From Vanrija pseudolonga (lineage: Eukaryota > Basidiomycota > Tremellomycetes > Trichosporonales > Trichosporonaceae), in contig NC_085849.1 in NCBI RefSeq assembly GCF_020906515.1, positions 1,488,001 to 1,552,000 on the forward strand: DNA of 64,000 nt, read 5' to 3'. Below the pieces are notes generated by a model. That model saw nothing but the letters and a program-made list of their open reading frames with translations. It had not been told where the DNA came from and ran no database searches. Position 1 is the first letter of the stretch, and the number at the start of each line of letters is the position of its first letter. Shown piece by piece: positions 19,252-28,436 of the stretch. The translations under genes were made by a program, and so were the position numbers.

Positions 19252-21039
19252 ATGGCAAACCTCGAGTACGTCCCCTCTGCCGTCGCCACCGCGGATCCTG
19301 ACATCGTTAGGGATAAGCCTGGTGTCGATATCGAGAAGGACACGACCCCCGCTCCTGCCGAAGCTGAGAAGAGCGACGACGACGTCGTGCTCGTCGACGC
19401 TGAGGCTGCTGCCGCCGACGTCGACGCCACCGCGGCCGACCTGGCCAAGGTGGCGCTCGACGACAAGGAGGACAGCGAGAGCACGTCGTCGTCGTCGTCC
19501 GACTCGGAGTCCGAGTCAGACGCCGAGGTCATCATCGAGGCCCCCGGCGACGGAGAGCGCGTCCGCGTCGTCTTCGTCGGCGGCAAGGGCGGCCGCCACT
19601 GGCGCCGCTGGGCCCGCGATGCGCAGCGCGCCGGCTTTGGCTTCGGCGGCGGCGCCGGCTTCGGTGGCCACTGGCCCGGCGCGACTGGAAACTTCCCCGG
19701 CGCAGCTGGCCCGGCCTTTGGACCCCGCGGCTTCGGCGCTTGCCCCGTCGGCGGCTTCGCTGGCCCGGCAGGCATTGGCCCCAACTATGCTTCCTTCTTC
19801 AGCTACGGCTCGCCCGGGCACCGCGGCTGCCCCGGCGCCGAGCACAGGCACAAGCACAAGGAGGGCAAGGAGAAGCACAAGGAGAAGCGTAAGGAGAAGC
19901 ACGAGAAGGACGCCACCGACAAGGATGGCGAGAAAGCCATGGACGACAACGACGAGAAGCACGACAAGCACAAGCACAAGCACCACCACCGCGAGCACCG
20001 CCGCCACCACCACGAGCACTCCCGTCACCACCACGGCAAGCGAGCCTTCGACTTCCCCTTCCCCTTCGGCCACTTTGAGGCCTTTGGCCCCTCTGGCCCA
20101 GCTGGCCCTTCTGGCTTCGGCGGCGGCCCCGGATTCCCTCCCCACCACCCAGGCTTCGACTCGCACCAGGCGCCGCGCACTCCCGCCGGCCCTCCCCCTC
20201 CCGGACCTCCCCCCGGCTTTGACGAGATCCCCACGGAGGCGCCCGAGTTCCCCTCTGGCCGCGGCGGCTTCGGTGGACCCGCTGGCCCAGGTGGCCCTGG
20301 TGGTCCCGGCGGTCCCGGTGGCTTCGGCTTCGGCGGTCCTTCTGGCCCAGGCGGTCCCGGCTTTGGTGGCCCCCGCGGCTTCGGTTTCGGCGGCCCAGGC
20401 TTCGGCCGCCGCGGCCCCCACGGCTTCAGCTTTGACGTCGAGCTCCCGCCCGGCGTAAGCCCCGACGAGGTCGACTGGCGTGCTGAGCTTGCCCGCGCTG
20501 CCGCCGACCAGCGCCGCGCCTTCCGCGACGCCGCGCGCGACGCCCACCGCGCCCGAAAGGAGCACAAGAAGGCATTCAAAGCTGCCCGTGCGCAGTCGCG
20601 TGCCGAGGCCAAGGAGGCCCGCCGCGAGCGCAAGAAGCGCGACACGACCAGCTCGAGCTCGAGCAGCTCCGAGTCCGAGGATGAACGCGAGCGCGCGTTC
20701 CCCTCTTTCTCGCCCTTCGGCGAGCGCAACCAGGCGTTCGAGGCCGGCGAGTCTGGCTTCGCCGGCGGTGGTGGCGGCGGCGGCTTCGGCGGCTTCGGCG
20801 GCCACGGTGGTGGTGGCGGCGGAGGTCCCTTTGCCTACGGCTTCTCCCACGGCGACTTCACCCACGGCCCCGGCCGCCACGGCACCGGCGGCAGCTGGAG
20901 CTGGTTTGGCGGCCGCCCCTCTGGCCACGGGCACCACTTTGGCCCTGGCTCCGGCTTCGGTGGGCGCGGTCGTGGCCGCGGCGGCTTTCACGGCCACGGA
21001 CGCGGCCCGCACGGCTTCACTGCCGGCTTCGAGGCGTGA
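19252..21039 (+). CDS. Intronless 595-aa disordered Gly/Pro/His-rich protein
   Basis: I do not recognise a family. There is no signal peptide and no membrane segment. The order is: a non-repetitive N-terminus (MANLEYVPSAVATADPD); an acidic Ser/Asp run with SSSSSSDSESESD near residue 85; a short basic segment GGRHWRRWARDAQ; a Gly/Phe-rich block; a Lys/His-rich block (KHKHKEGKEKHKEKR) followed by His clusters; collagen-like GGPGGPGGPGG with Phe spacers; a predicted helix rich in Ala, Arg and Lys (about residues 405-465); a second Ser/Glu run; and a Gly/His/Phe-rich tail. Alternating acidic, basic, FG-like and His blocks suggest a condensate-forming or metal-binding protein, which is inference. 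Codon use is consistently C-ending and the frame is open over 1.8 kb, so I take it as a real, probably well expressed gene. Confidence 0.75.
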   Translation: MANLEYVPSAVATADPDIVRDKPGVDIEKDTTPAPAEAEKSDDDVVLVDAEAAAADVDATAADLAKVALDDKEDSESTSSSSSDSESESDAEVIIEAPGDGERVRVVFVGGKGGRHWRRWARDAQRAGFGFGGGAGFGGHWPGATGNFPGAAGPAFGPRGFGACPVGGFAGPAGIGPNYASFFSYGSPGHRGCPGAEHRHKHKEGKEKHKEKRKEKHEKDATDKDGEKAMDDNDEKHDKHKHKHHHREHRRHHHEHSRHHHGKRAFDFPFPFGHFEAFGPSGPAGPSGFGGGPGFPPHHPGFDSHQAPRTPAGPPPPGPPPGFDEIPTEAPEFPSGRGGFGGPAGPGGPGGPGGPGGFGFGGPSGPGGPGFGGPRGFGFGGPGFGRRGPHGFSFDVELPPGVSPDEVDWRAELARAAADQRRAFRDAARDAHRARKEHKKAFKAARAQSRAEAKEARRERKKRDTTSSSSSSSESEDERERAFPSFSPFGERNQAFEAGESGFAGGGGGGGFGGFGGHGGGGGGGPFAYGFSHGDFTHGPGRHGTGGSWSWFGGRPSGHGHHFGPGSGFGGRGRGRGGFHGHGRGPHGFTAGFEA

Positions 21040-22434
21040 ATCGCCTCTGGCCCCTCCACGTCGACCCCGACAACAACCACAACCACAACAAGGTGGCCTG
21101 CTCCCGCAGGCCGGACACCGCTACGCGCAGGCCCGTGATCGCCCCGCCTGAGGCCCGCGCTTCGGTCCGATACCCACAGCGGCTCGCCGCTTCGTTTGGA
21201 TCATAGAAAAGAAAACCGCAAAAAAATCTACAAAATATAAAAACTTTCGAAAGTGATGCATTGCGTCGCGAGTAGCTTATGACCGTCGCGTCTCTTGTTC
21301 AAACCCTCCAAAATCAAGCCAAAAACAAACCACTTATAATCTCAACACATGGTGTGGGTAGGGTTCGATCCCCTCGTTGTCCCGCGGCAGAAAGGTCTGC
21401 GACCACCACCTTAATCACAAAAACTGGGGGCATATTTGTAACAGACGCGTACCGCGGGGCCAGTGGGAGCGGAGGGGGAGGGGGGAGGGGGTTCTAGTCA
21501 AAGCAAGTTCGGGGCATCATTGCTAGTTCGAAGTGTAACAACCTGTCAATGCTGGGGTCTCGCACGCCTCAGCAACATGCATCCTGTCAGTGTCGTGTGA
21601 CTAACTATGGTTATGTAAGTACTGGACGGACGATGCGACTGCATAAGTGTTACCTGGAGGGCAATGAGTGGTGGACGACAGCGAGCGCTCTTCGTTCTAC
21701 TGGCTGCCGATACGATACGTATTCTATGTATGGATGCTGCATGCATTACAAAAAGGCAACGCTGCTATGCTTTGCAGTTTCAACCCCTTGTTAGCGTCGG
21801 TGTCAAGCCATTCCTGTGGGGATGCCCGGGACCCAAGGATGCAGAGCCGCCCGCAGATGCTTCCTTGGACCCAGACTGAGGACGGCGCGTCTCGGCTTCG
21901 CTCTGTATTCGAGGTCATGTTGCGTGATTCGAACACACGACGCAGAATCGGCTGCGCCCTGTGCTGCAACGAGCAGTGCTAACCACTCGTGCAACGAATC
22001 AGTATAAACTAGGTGGGCCTGGTGAGGGGTTATGAATGTCGAGCTGAGACAGTTGCAGGGTGTGGGGGAATGTGGAGGCGCTGTTTCGGACGCATCGGGG
22101 CTGCTCGGTCGGCTGGTGGGCGGTGTTCCTTCACCTCACAATACTGTCGTTGAACCGCCGCCGCTGTCCCCGGTGCATGTGCATGACTCGGCTCACCATG
22201 TCGATGCCACACCGAGTTCGAGTTGCCGACAATCGTCGGACGTTGTTGAGTAAGGGTGCATGACGTCATGGCCGAACTCCGCACGGTGATTTAGCGTAGG
22301 GACACACCCACCCCGCGCGTCGACGACACAACAACATGCTCCTCGTTCGCACTCTTGCCTCATCATCTCATCTGGCATCGCGATTAATAACACGCCGCAT
22401 AGTACCTCACACGCGTACCATAGTATCCACAGCC
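21040..22434. other. Intergenic region with a tRNA-like relic
   Basis: About 1.4 kb. It holds the 3' flank of the disordered protein gene (A-rich at 21205-21245), a lone B-box-like GGTTCGATCCC at about 21360 without a foldable tRNA, and the tRNA-like sequence at 21919-21995. No protein gene is supported. Confidence 0.55.
21919..21995 (-). other. Degenerate tRNA-like sequence (pseudo-tRNA or tRNA-derived element)
   Basis: On the minus strand the segment starts with GTTGCACGAGTGGTTAGCAC, a D-arm/A-box of the Ser/Leu type, and ends with GTGTGTTCGAATCACGC, a fully paired T arm with a B-box-like loop. The acceptor strands on either side do not pair over seven bases, and no standard seven-base anticodon loop forms (CGCAG and CTGCG enclose six bases). 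A functional tRNA is therefore unlikely. Confidence 0.35.
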
Positions 22435-23562
22435 ATGTCCAAAGGTACGTAAGGCCGTGGACTCGGCGTTGCTTGCCATCTGGGCTGGGCACAACAACGC
22501 ACGCCGCCGCGCAGCGCTCACGCCGCAGCCGAGGGAACCACCTGCTGCCCGCCGTCGGCGCCCAAGCCCAAGGTCGCGCACCCCGTGTCTGAGCAGGGCG
22601 CGTACGAGCCGCGGGGAAAGCTGGTAAAGGCCGGCGACTTTGAGCAGGTCTACGTCGTGAGTGGACATCGCTGGCCGACCTGACCCCAGACCGGGCCCGA
22701 TGACGCCGAGCATGCCATCCTCGTCGTGTACGACATCTTTGGCTTCTGGTAAGTTGCATGGGTTAGAATACGCTGACAGAGCAAGGGAGACGACGCTGCG
22801 TGTATGTGTGTCCTTGAGACTCAGCTGACGTCAGGGCTCGGACCTCCTCGTCTCCAACCTCCAGCTCACCCTCCCGCACAAGGTGTTCATGCCTGACCTG
22901 TTCCGCGGCAAGCCCTTCCCGCCTGACAAGGACGGGGACAAGGAGGAGCTGGGCAAGTTCTTTGCTGGCACGTGAGTGGGGCTGGGTGGGCTGCGGGGCG
23001 ATGCTGATGTGTGCACAGTGCCAACCTTGAGAAGCGCCTCCCCGAGGTCATCAAGTTCGCCGAGTACTTGAAGAACGAGCGCGGCTTCCACTCGGTCTCG
23101 CTGCTCGGCTACTGCTGGGGTGAGTGGTGATGACTAGCAATGGCTAACGCCCAGGTGGCAAGATTACGCTGCTGTCGCTCTCGAGCCAGCTGCCACACCA
23201 CGAGAGCTCAGTCTTCACGTGCGGCGCGACGGTCCACCCTGCCATGATCGCCGTCGACGACGGCAAGCACCTCGACCGCCCGCTCGCCTTTTTCCCGAGC
23301 AAGGATGAGCCAAAGGACGTCATCGACTCGATTGTCAGCGCGATGCAGCACAAGAAGTTTGAGGAGCAGTGTGCCTACCACTTTTACAACACTGTGTGAG
23401 TGGTGATAAACAGAGGTGCGAGGGTGGCTGACACACCTTAGGCACCACGGATGGGCGGCTGCCCGCGCCGACCTCAACGACCCCGAGAACTTCAAGCAGT
23501 ACGAGGATGTGTATCAGCGTCTCGCCGACTACTTTGCGCGGGTCGACTGCGCGAGCTCGTGA
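22435..23562 (+). CDS. Dienelactone hydrolase family protein
   Basis: Alpha/beta-hydrolase of the dienelactone hydrolase family; the bacterial prototype opens dienelactone in chlorocatechol breakdown, while fungal members are often uncharacterised carboxyl esterases. 270 aa in eight exons: 22435-22444, 22529-22656, 22690-22748, 22786-22801 (16 nt), 22835-22971, 23019-23119, 23155-23395 and 23442-23562. The total is divisible by three, which supports the 10-nt first exon and the micro-exon. The junction around it reads YDIFGFW-ETTLR-GSDLL as in the family. Nucleophile Cys149 lies in GYCWGG and the catalytic His in TVHHGWAAAR (H233). The intron at 22802-22834 is only 33 nt, at the lower limit, so that boundary is the least certain. 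No signal peptide; cytosolic. Confidence 0.85.
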
Positions 23563-24537
23563 GCGCTGCCCAGTCGGCGCACGCGGCTGAATCAGCAGAC
23601 CCGGGCAGAGTAGGCTATGAATCATGATGTTCAAGCGCCGTTTAGTCGTGACGCTCAAGTTCGTGCCGTTGGAGAGTCCAGTCGCAGTCGCCGGGGCATG
23701 GCATTCTCGGCGCGCTGCGCGGTGTGATGTACGACTTGCCTTGGCGTGCGGACCGATGATTGCCGATGTTTGCGGCGGCACAACGCGCAACTGACATCAT
23801 ACTAGCTCACCTCACCTCGCTAAGCGTGCAGTGCTGTGCTACTGTGATCCGAGACGAGCACGCAACGGAGCGAGCGCGAGGTGGCAGCATGCATCTTCGG
23901 CAGGCGTCGGAGGGCCCTCCGTCCCCCGTCCGTTGTCGCGTTGTCGGGCCCGAAAAACAAGGCGGCGATACCAAGATGAAGCATAAGTGTTCTGTCTGTA
24001 GGCGGGAGCACCAAGCGGACCTGGGGTCCGCAGTCGGTGTGTCTGGCCAGACCAGACCACACCCCCTCGGCTAGCTAGCATGTCTCACAAAGCGGTGTCG
24101 GAGGACACTTGCGCAGCACGTTAAACGCCGCCGTCGTCGTCGTTGTGCACGCAAAGACAAAGTTTGCGAGGAGCCAGGGCACACAGGCAGGCGGACGGAC
24201 GTTCCTCCGCGCTCCGCCGCACAATCGCCAAGAGATCCGCTTCGGCGAGTGATAACGGCACGGTGCTAGGAGGCATTGGGAAATCGGTCAATACTATCAT
24301 CGCTTCGTGTTCTCTTGGGGTTCTTGGATCGTGGACTGTACAGTCATCATTCGCATGGCGTGCATGGCGTGCGGTGCATCCATGTGTGCAGAGCAGAAAC
24401 TCTAACTCTGCTTTCCGATGGAGCGTGGCAATGAGTGGAGTGTCGAGTGGAGTGGAGTGTGGCTCGGCCGTGGCATATAAGGCGCCTTGTTGTCTGCGGA
24501 TCAAGAGAGCACACCACGACCACCCACCGACATCACC
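23563..24537. other. Intergenic region before the secreted binding-protein-like gene
   Basis: About 975 bases. It has GTGGA-type short repeats at about 24435-24462 just before a TATA element. No ORF with family character is seen. Confidence 0.55.
24476..24481 (+). promoter_or_regulatory. TATA element of the binding-protein-like gene
   Basis: TATAAG within GCATATAAGGCG, 57-62 bases before the ATG. Confidence 0.6.
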
Positions 24538-25620
24538 ATGCGCCTCTCCCTCTCCCTCCTAGCCCTTCTGGGCACCGTAGCCGCCGACAGCCTGTTCGCG
24601 TTCAACTCGAGCACGCAGGTCGAAACGCGCTCCCTCGACGAGCTGCACCAGGCCGCCCTGGCGGAAGGCGGCACCGTCGTCCTCTGGCACGGCGGCGACC
24701 TCGCGAACGGCGGCGACGACCTCAAGAAGAGCTTCGAGGCGCGCTTCCCGGGCGTGACGCTCAACGTGACTATCGACCTGAGCAAGTATCACGACGGCCG
24801 CGTCGACCAGGGGCTCGCGAGCAACGGCTTCCTGCCCGACAGCGTCATCCTGCAGACGCTGCAAGACTACCCCCGCTGGGACGTCGACGGCGCGCTGCTC
24901 CGCTACAAGCCGGCCGGGTTCGACGCCATCAACCCCGCGTACAAGGACCCCTTTGGCGCCTGGTACGGCGTGTACGTCTACTCGTGGAGCTTCATCTGGA
25001 GCAGCGCCAAGCTGCCCAACGTCACCATCGCCGAGTTTGCCGACTTCCTGAAGCCCGAGCTCAAGGACAAGCTCGTGCTGACCTACCCGCACGACGACGA
25101 CGCAGTGCTGTACGCATTCGACCTCGCGCTGCGGGCGTACGGCGCCGGCTTCCTCGACCAGCTCATTGCGCAGAACCCGCGCTGGGTGCGCGGCACCGGC
25201 ACGCCGTCGCTCATCATCCAGAACAGCACGTTTGCCGAGGCGGCAACGTTCACCTCCGACCTGGGCTACGCGCCCGTCGACGGCATCGGCTCGACCAAGC
25301 CCGCCACGGGCCCGTTTGTGTCCTGGGCCCAGACGGCGGCCATCCTCAAGGACGCCCCGCACCCAGAGGGCGCAAAGCTCCTGCACAACTACATCCTCTC
25401 GCCAGAGTACCAGAACACCACGGGATGGCAGGTCCGCGAGGACCTCCCCCTGCCCCAGGGCTTCCCCTACGCGCCCCTCGACAAGGTCAACAACACCAAC
25501 CCTGTCGACTTTGCGCGCTGGATGGAGGACCGCGGCAGGGTCGAGCGCCTGCGCTTCTGGTTTGAGGCCAAGCTTGGTACCGCGCAGGGCGTGAGCCCGC
25601 TCATCGACCCGTTGAGCTAG
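24538..25620 (+). CDS. Secreted solute-binding-protein-like protein (bacterial ABC substrate-binding fold)
   Basis: 360 aa, no introns. A clear signal peptide (MRLSLSLLALLGTVAA, cleavage near residue 16) is followed by a mature protein resembling bacterial extracellular solute-binding proteins of the iron/polyamine type: VVLWHGGDLANGGDDLKKSF near the start, TIDLSKYHDGRVDQGL, AWYGVYVYSWSFIW, then LLHNYILSPEYQNTTGW. Several N-glycosylation sequons (NST, NVT, NTT) fit passage through the secretory pathway. Fungi lack the cognate ABC importer, so the protein cannot act as in bacteria. It may scavenge a ligand at the wall or have been recruited as an extracellular binding protein. The missing introns and bacterial relatives fit lateral acquisition, which remains inference. 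Closed by TAG at 25618. Confidence 0.75.
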   Translation: MRLSLSLLALLGTVAADSLFAFNSSTQVETRSLDELHQAALAEGGTVVLWHGGDLANGGDDLKKSFEARFPGVTLNVTIDLSKYHDGRVDQGLASNGFLPDSVILQTLQDYPRWDVDGALLRYKPAGFDAINPAYKDPFGAWYGVYVYSWSFIWSSAKLPNVTIAEFADFLKPELKDKLVLTYPHDDDAVLYAFDLALRAYGAGFLDQLIAQNPRWVRGTGTPSLIIQNSTFAEAATFTSDLGYAPVDGIGSTKPATGPFVSWAQTAAILKDAPHPEGAKLLHNYILSPEYQNTTGWQVREDLPLPQGFPYAPLDKVNNTNPVDFARWMEDRGRVERLRFWFEAKLGTAQGVSPLIDPLS

Positions 25621-25962
25621 ACAAGAATGAATGAGTAGACGTTAGATGCGTAGAATGAAATGAGTAGTCTGAACACATGATATGAATCGAGTGCTGCAAG
25701 TGCTCTGAGATTGACGGCGCAGTGAGGCTGCACAGTGAGACTGCACAGACCGTTGAGTGGCGCTCTCGTGTCGATGCCACTCCCGTCTCGCCACGAGCAA
25801 CAGCCACACACCCTCTCAGCCCACTCCCACCCACTCCCACACCCCACCACCCACACCTCCCTGCCCCATCCATTCGTGTACAACAGCTCGGGCTAGTATA
25901 CCCGGCTGGTGAATGCATGTCGTCCTGAAATCCCTACACTGCTATCCCTAAAATGGACATGT
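25621..25962. other. Convergent 3' region
   Basis: About 340 bases between the 3' ends of the binding-protein-like gene and RPS7. It contains a C/A-rich stretch with CCCAC repeats at about 25810-25860 and no gene. Confidence 0.6.
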
Positions 25963-26883
25963 CTACTCGGCGGCGGTGACGGGGAACTCGAAGACAACGT
26001 CCTTGCCGGCGAGGGTGCGGTAGACCGACGAGAAGGTGTCGAGCTTGTACTCGAGGAGGTTGGCGTCCTTGGCGTCAAGGTAGACACGGATGAGCTTGGA
26101 GCCGTCGGCGGCGATGCGGGTGCGCTTGCCAACAATCTCCGAGGGGAAGACGAGGTCCTCAAGGATCTTCTCGTGGACGGCGGTGAGGGTGCGCGAGCGG
26201 GGGCGCTTCTGGCCGAGCTTGGCCGACGAGTTGCGCGACTCCTTGGGGAGGACACGGCGCTGCGAGACGAAGACAATGTACTTGTCCGAAAGCTTCTTCT
26301 CGAGCTCGCGGGTAAGGCTGGATGTGCGAATTGAACGGGCATTACGACGCCGTAGGAGGGACAACGAGGAAGACTGGGTCAGCATGGCACAAGGGGGCTG
26401 TCGACTTTGGCGCCAGACCCGGCACCGCCAGCCCAGACAATCCATGAGGGAGGTGGCCCTAAAAAGGACCTCCGTCGACCTCTGGAGTTGCCAAATGGCT
26501 GGTGGATACTCGGGCTGTTGCACCGCTGACCGCGGCCTTGTCCTCCTGTGCTGTCCCAACCGGTACCAGCTGCAAAGAGCTGGCCGACAATGGGACGGCA
26601 CAAAAGAGACAAGGCCAGACGGTCAGACGAGCGCTACTCACCGCTGCTGGATCTTGTGGAACGCCTTGACCTGGGGAACGGGGACGAAGACAACAATGGC
26701 CTTCTTGCCGCCCTTGACGTCGACCTCACGAGCGGCCGAGATCTGGAGGGGAGCGAGCTCGGCCTTGAGGTCGGGGACGTTGGTCTGGAGGTCGAGGAGA
26801 GCCTGGGCAATCTGCTGCTCAACCTCGGTGGGGGCCGAGTTGGGAGCGTTGGCAGTGCGGAAGATCTTCGACTGGAACGACAT
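25963..26883 (-). CDS. RPS7: 40S ribosomal protein S7 (eS7)
   Basis: Structural protein of the small ribosomal subunit, needed for late 18S rRNA processing. 198 aa, the normal length, in two exons: 26883-26642 and 26317-25963. Diagnostic sequence is the N-terminal [18 protein letters not shown], then [19 protein letters not shown], and [20 protein letters not shown] near the end. The internal intron is 324 nt, six to eight times the local norm. I looked for box C/D or H/ACA signatures of an intronic snoRNA and found none convincing. A 5'-UTR intron appears to end directly at the ATG and is listed separately. Codon use is extremely biased, as expected for a ribosomal protein. Confidence 0.95.
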
Positions 26884-26931
26884 CTGGCTAGGGGTTAGGA
26901 CTGTGCTCGTTGTCGCTGTTGTCGTACTGAC
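26884..26931 (-). other. RPS7: 5'-UTR intron of RPS7, abutting the start codon
   Basis: On the minus strand GTCAGT (26931-26926) leads through a CCTAAC branch-like site to CCAG immediately before ATG at 26883. Its 48-nt size fits local introns. Confidence 0.55.
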
Positions 26932-28436
26932 CGTCGATTTTTTTTGTTGAGGGTTGAAGGAGGCACTGATGGTGGTCTCGAGGTGTCGAGCAGCAGCAGG
27001 CAGTGGCAGCAGCGTGCAGCAACCTCCCAGTCCGCCGACCCACTGCCAACGACCCAGCAAGTCGAAACTGTGTCGACGGGATCAAAATGACCAAACTCAC
27101 GGCGATTGAAGCGGAGTTATGAATCGTGGCAAAGATTTTACCACGTGGATCTGATCCCGCTGATCATCTGGAGTGATTACAAATTATCATTTAGAATCTA
27201 GCCCAAGGTATTAGCAGCCAGTCCCAGCGAAGCCTCGCTGCCCTTCTCGGCCTTGCTCGTCACCCGCAGTCGCAGTCGCTCTGCAGGAGGACAAGTCGCA
27301 GCCAGAACCGTCCTGGCCTCCTGACCCCCCACCCACGACGAGCTGCGGCGATCTATATCCATCCATCTCGCAGCACGACCCCCACCTATGGCCACCCATC
27401 CGCACGCAGCCTAATAACACTTGGCAGTCGGATGCAAACCCGACGTCGTCTGTGCATCATGCATCCCTTGTACCAAACCCAAGAATCAGGAAGCTGGAGC
27501 CCGCTGGAGCCCGCAGACACAACCCGGCCCTTGGGCCTGACCCGTGTGGCTTACTCCCTTCCGCTGGTCGGCTCAGCACTGGCTGGCTGGCCGGGCAAGG
27601 CATTCATTCAACGCCACCGACGACGCAGCAAAGCGCTTGGCGGTGGCCATCTCGTCAGCTCGCAGTGCCGTTGTATTGCACAGGCGCGATACCAGTAAAG
27701 GCACATGCAACGCTACTGCCACTAGTCGCAGTATCCAGTAGCCATGGCCTCGCTTGCTTGCCACACTGCTGTTTCACCCCGTCTGCTTGCGTGTGAGCGT
27801 ACTGCCCAGCCTGCGTCGCCTGCCAGGCCCCGCTGCAGATCTCTCTGCCTGTCGCGCGATCGACACGGCCCACAACTTTGAAAAAGGTCTCGGCCTCGGT
27901 AGGAGGAGCGCACTAAAAGTAGTCCCTCTGCCCGCGTGCCGCAAGCGGTGCCCGATAGCCCGTCAGTGCGCCGCCGCCGCCGCGCCGCGCGCCGTTTGAA
28001 CTGATCTCGTGCCCGCTGCCACTGGCGCTACCGCCTCCTCCGCCGCCTCCGCCTTGTCGTCCCTGTCGCCGCCGTGTGCTGTGCGCGCGTCGACTCCCTC
28101 GCCTTTCCGCCCACTCGTGCCCGCCCGCTGTTGTGTCCGCCCCGACCCCGTGGGGTACGAATCCCTGTGGTTGCCGCCCAAACCTTCCAGCTTCACAAAC
28201 GGCACCTTGTTACCCTACCACTTCCACCCACACACTCCCTAGAATTCCACCGCGACGCACAACGCGGCGTAACAGCGGCGGCAAGACTGCAAGCAACACG
28301 GCGGCGACGACACATGTCATGACACCCACCCACGACTCGTGACATCTCCCCCCTTCCTATCATTTACTCTTTCACACATACGACGGCATACACACAACTC
28401 TCACTACCGCGTCAACAACCATCCCCCCTGGCACCC
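26932..28436. other. Divergent promoter region, RPS7 / GT32 glycosyltransferase
   Basis: About 1.5 kb. Near RPS7 it has an A-run on the minus strand (26940-26946) just upstream of the leader intron. Bases about 27960-28080 are a GCC-rich tract, and 28330-28436 is a pyrimidine-rich leader for the glycosyltransferase. The open frames over these tracts look compositional. Confidence 0.55.

Noticed and set aside
19516-21012. 498-codon minus-strand and 476-codon alternate + frames at the disordered protein
   Set aside because: Low-complexity Ala/Val or Ser/Thr/Pro translations typical of shadows. The chosen frame has the ATG, TATA spacing and coherent blocks.
21340-21395. Possible + strand tRNA around GGTTCGATCCC
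   Set aside because: Only a B-box-like word is present. The T stem is imperfect, no acceptor partner lies upstream and no D arm is found.
26318-26641. snoRNA inside the RPS7 intron
   Set aside because: No RUGAUGA/CUGA pair near terminal stems and no ACA-ended hairpin pair could be seen by eye.
28009-28342. Short + strand frames before the GT32 gene
   Set aside because: They lie in a GCC/CCG-rich and pyrimidine-rich leader; Ala/Ser/Pro translations follow composition.
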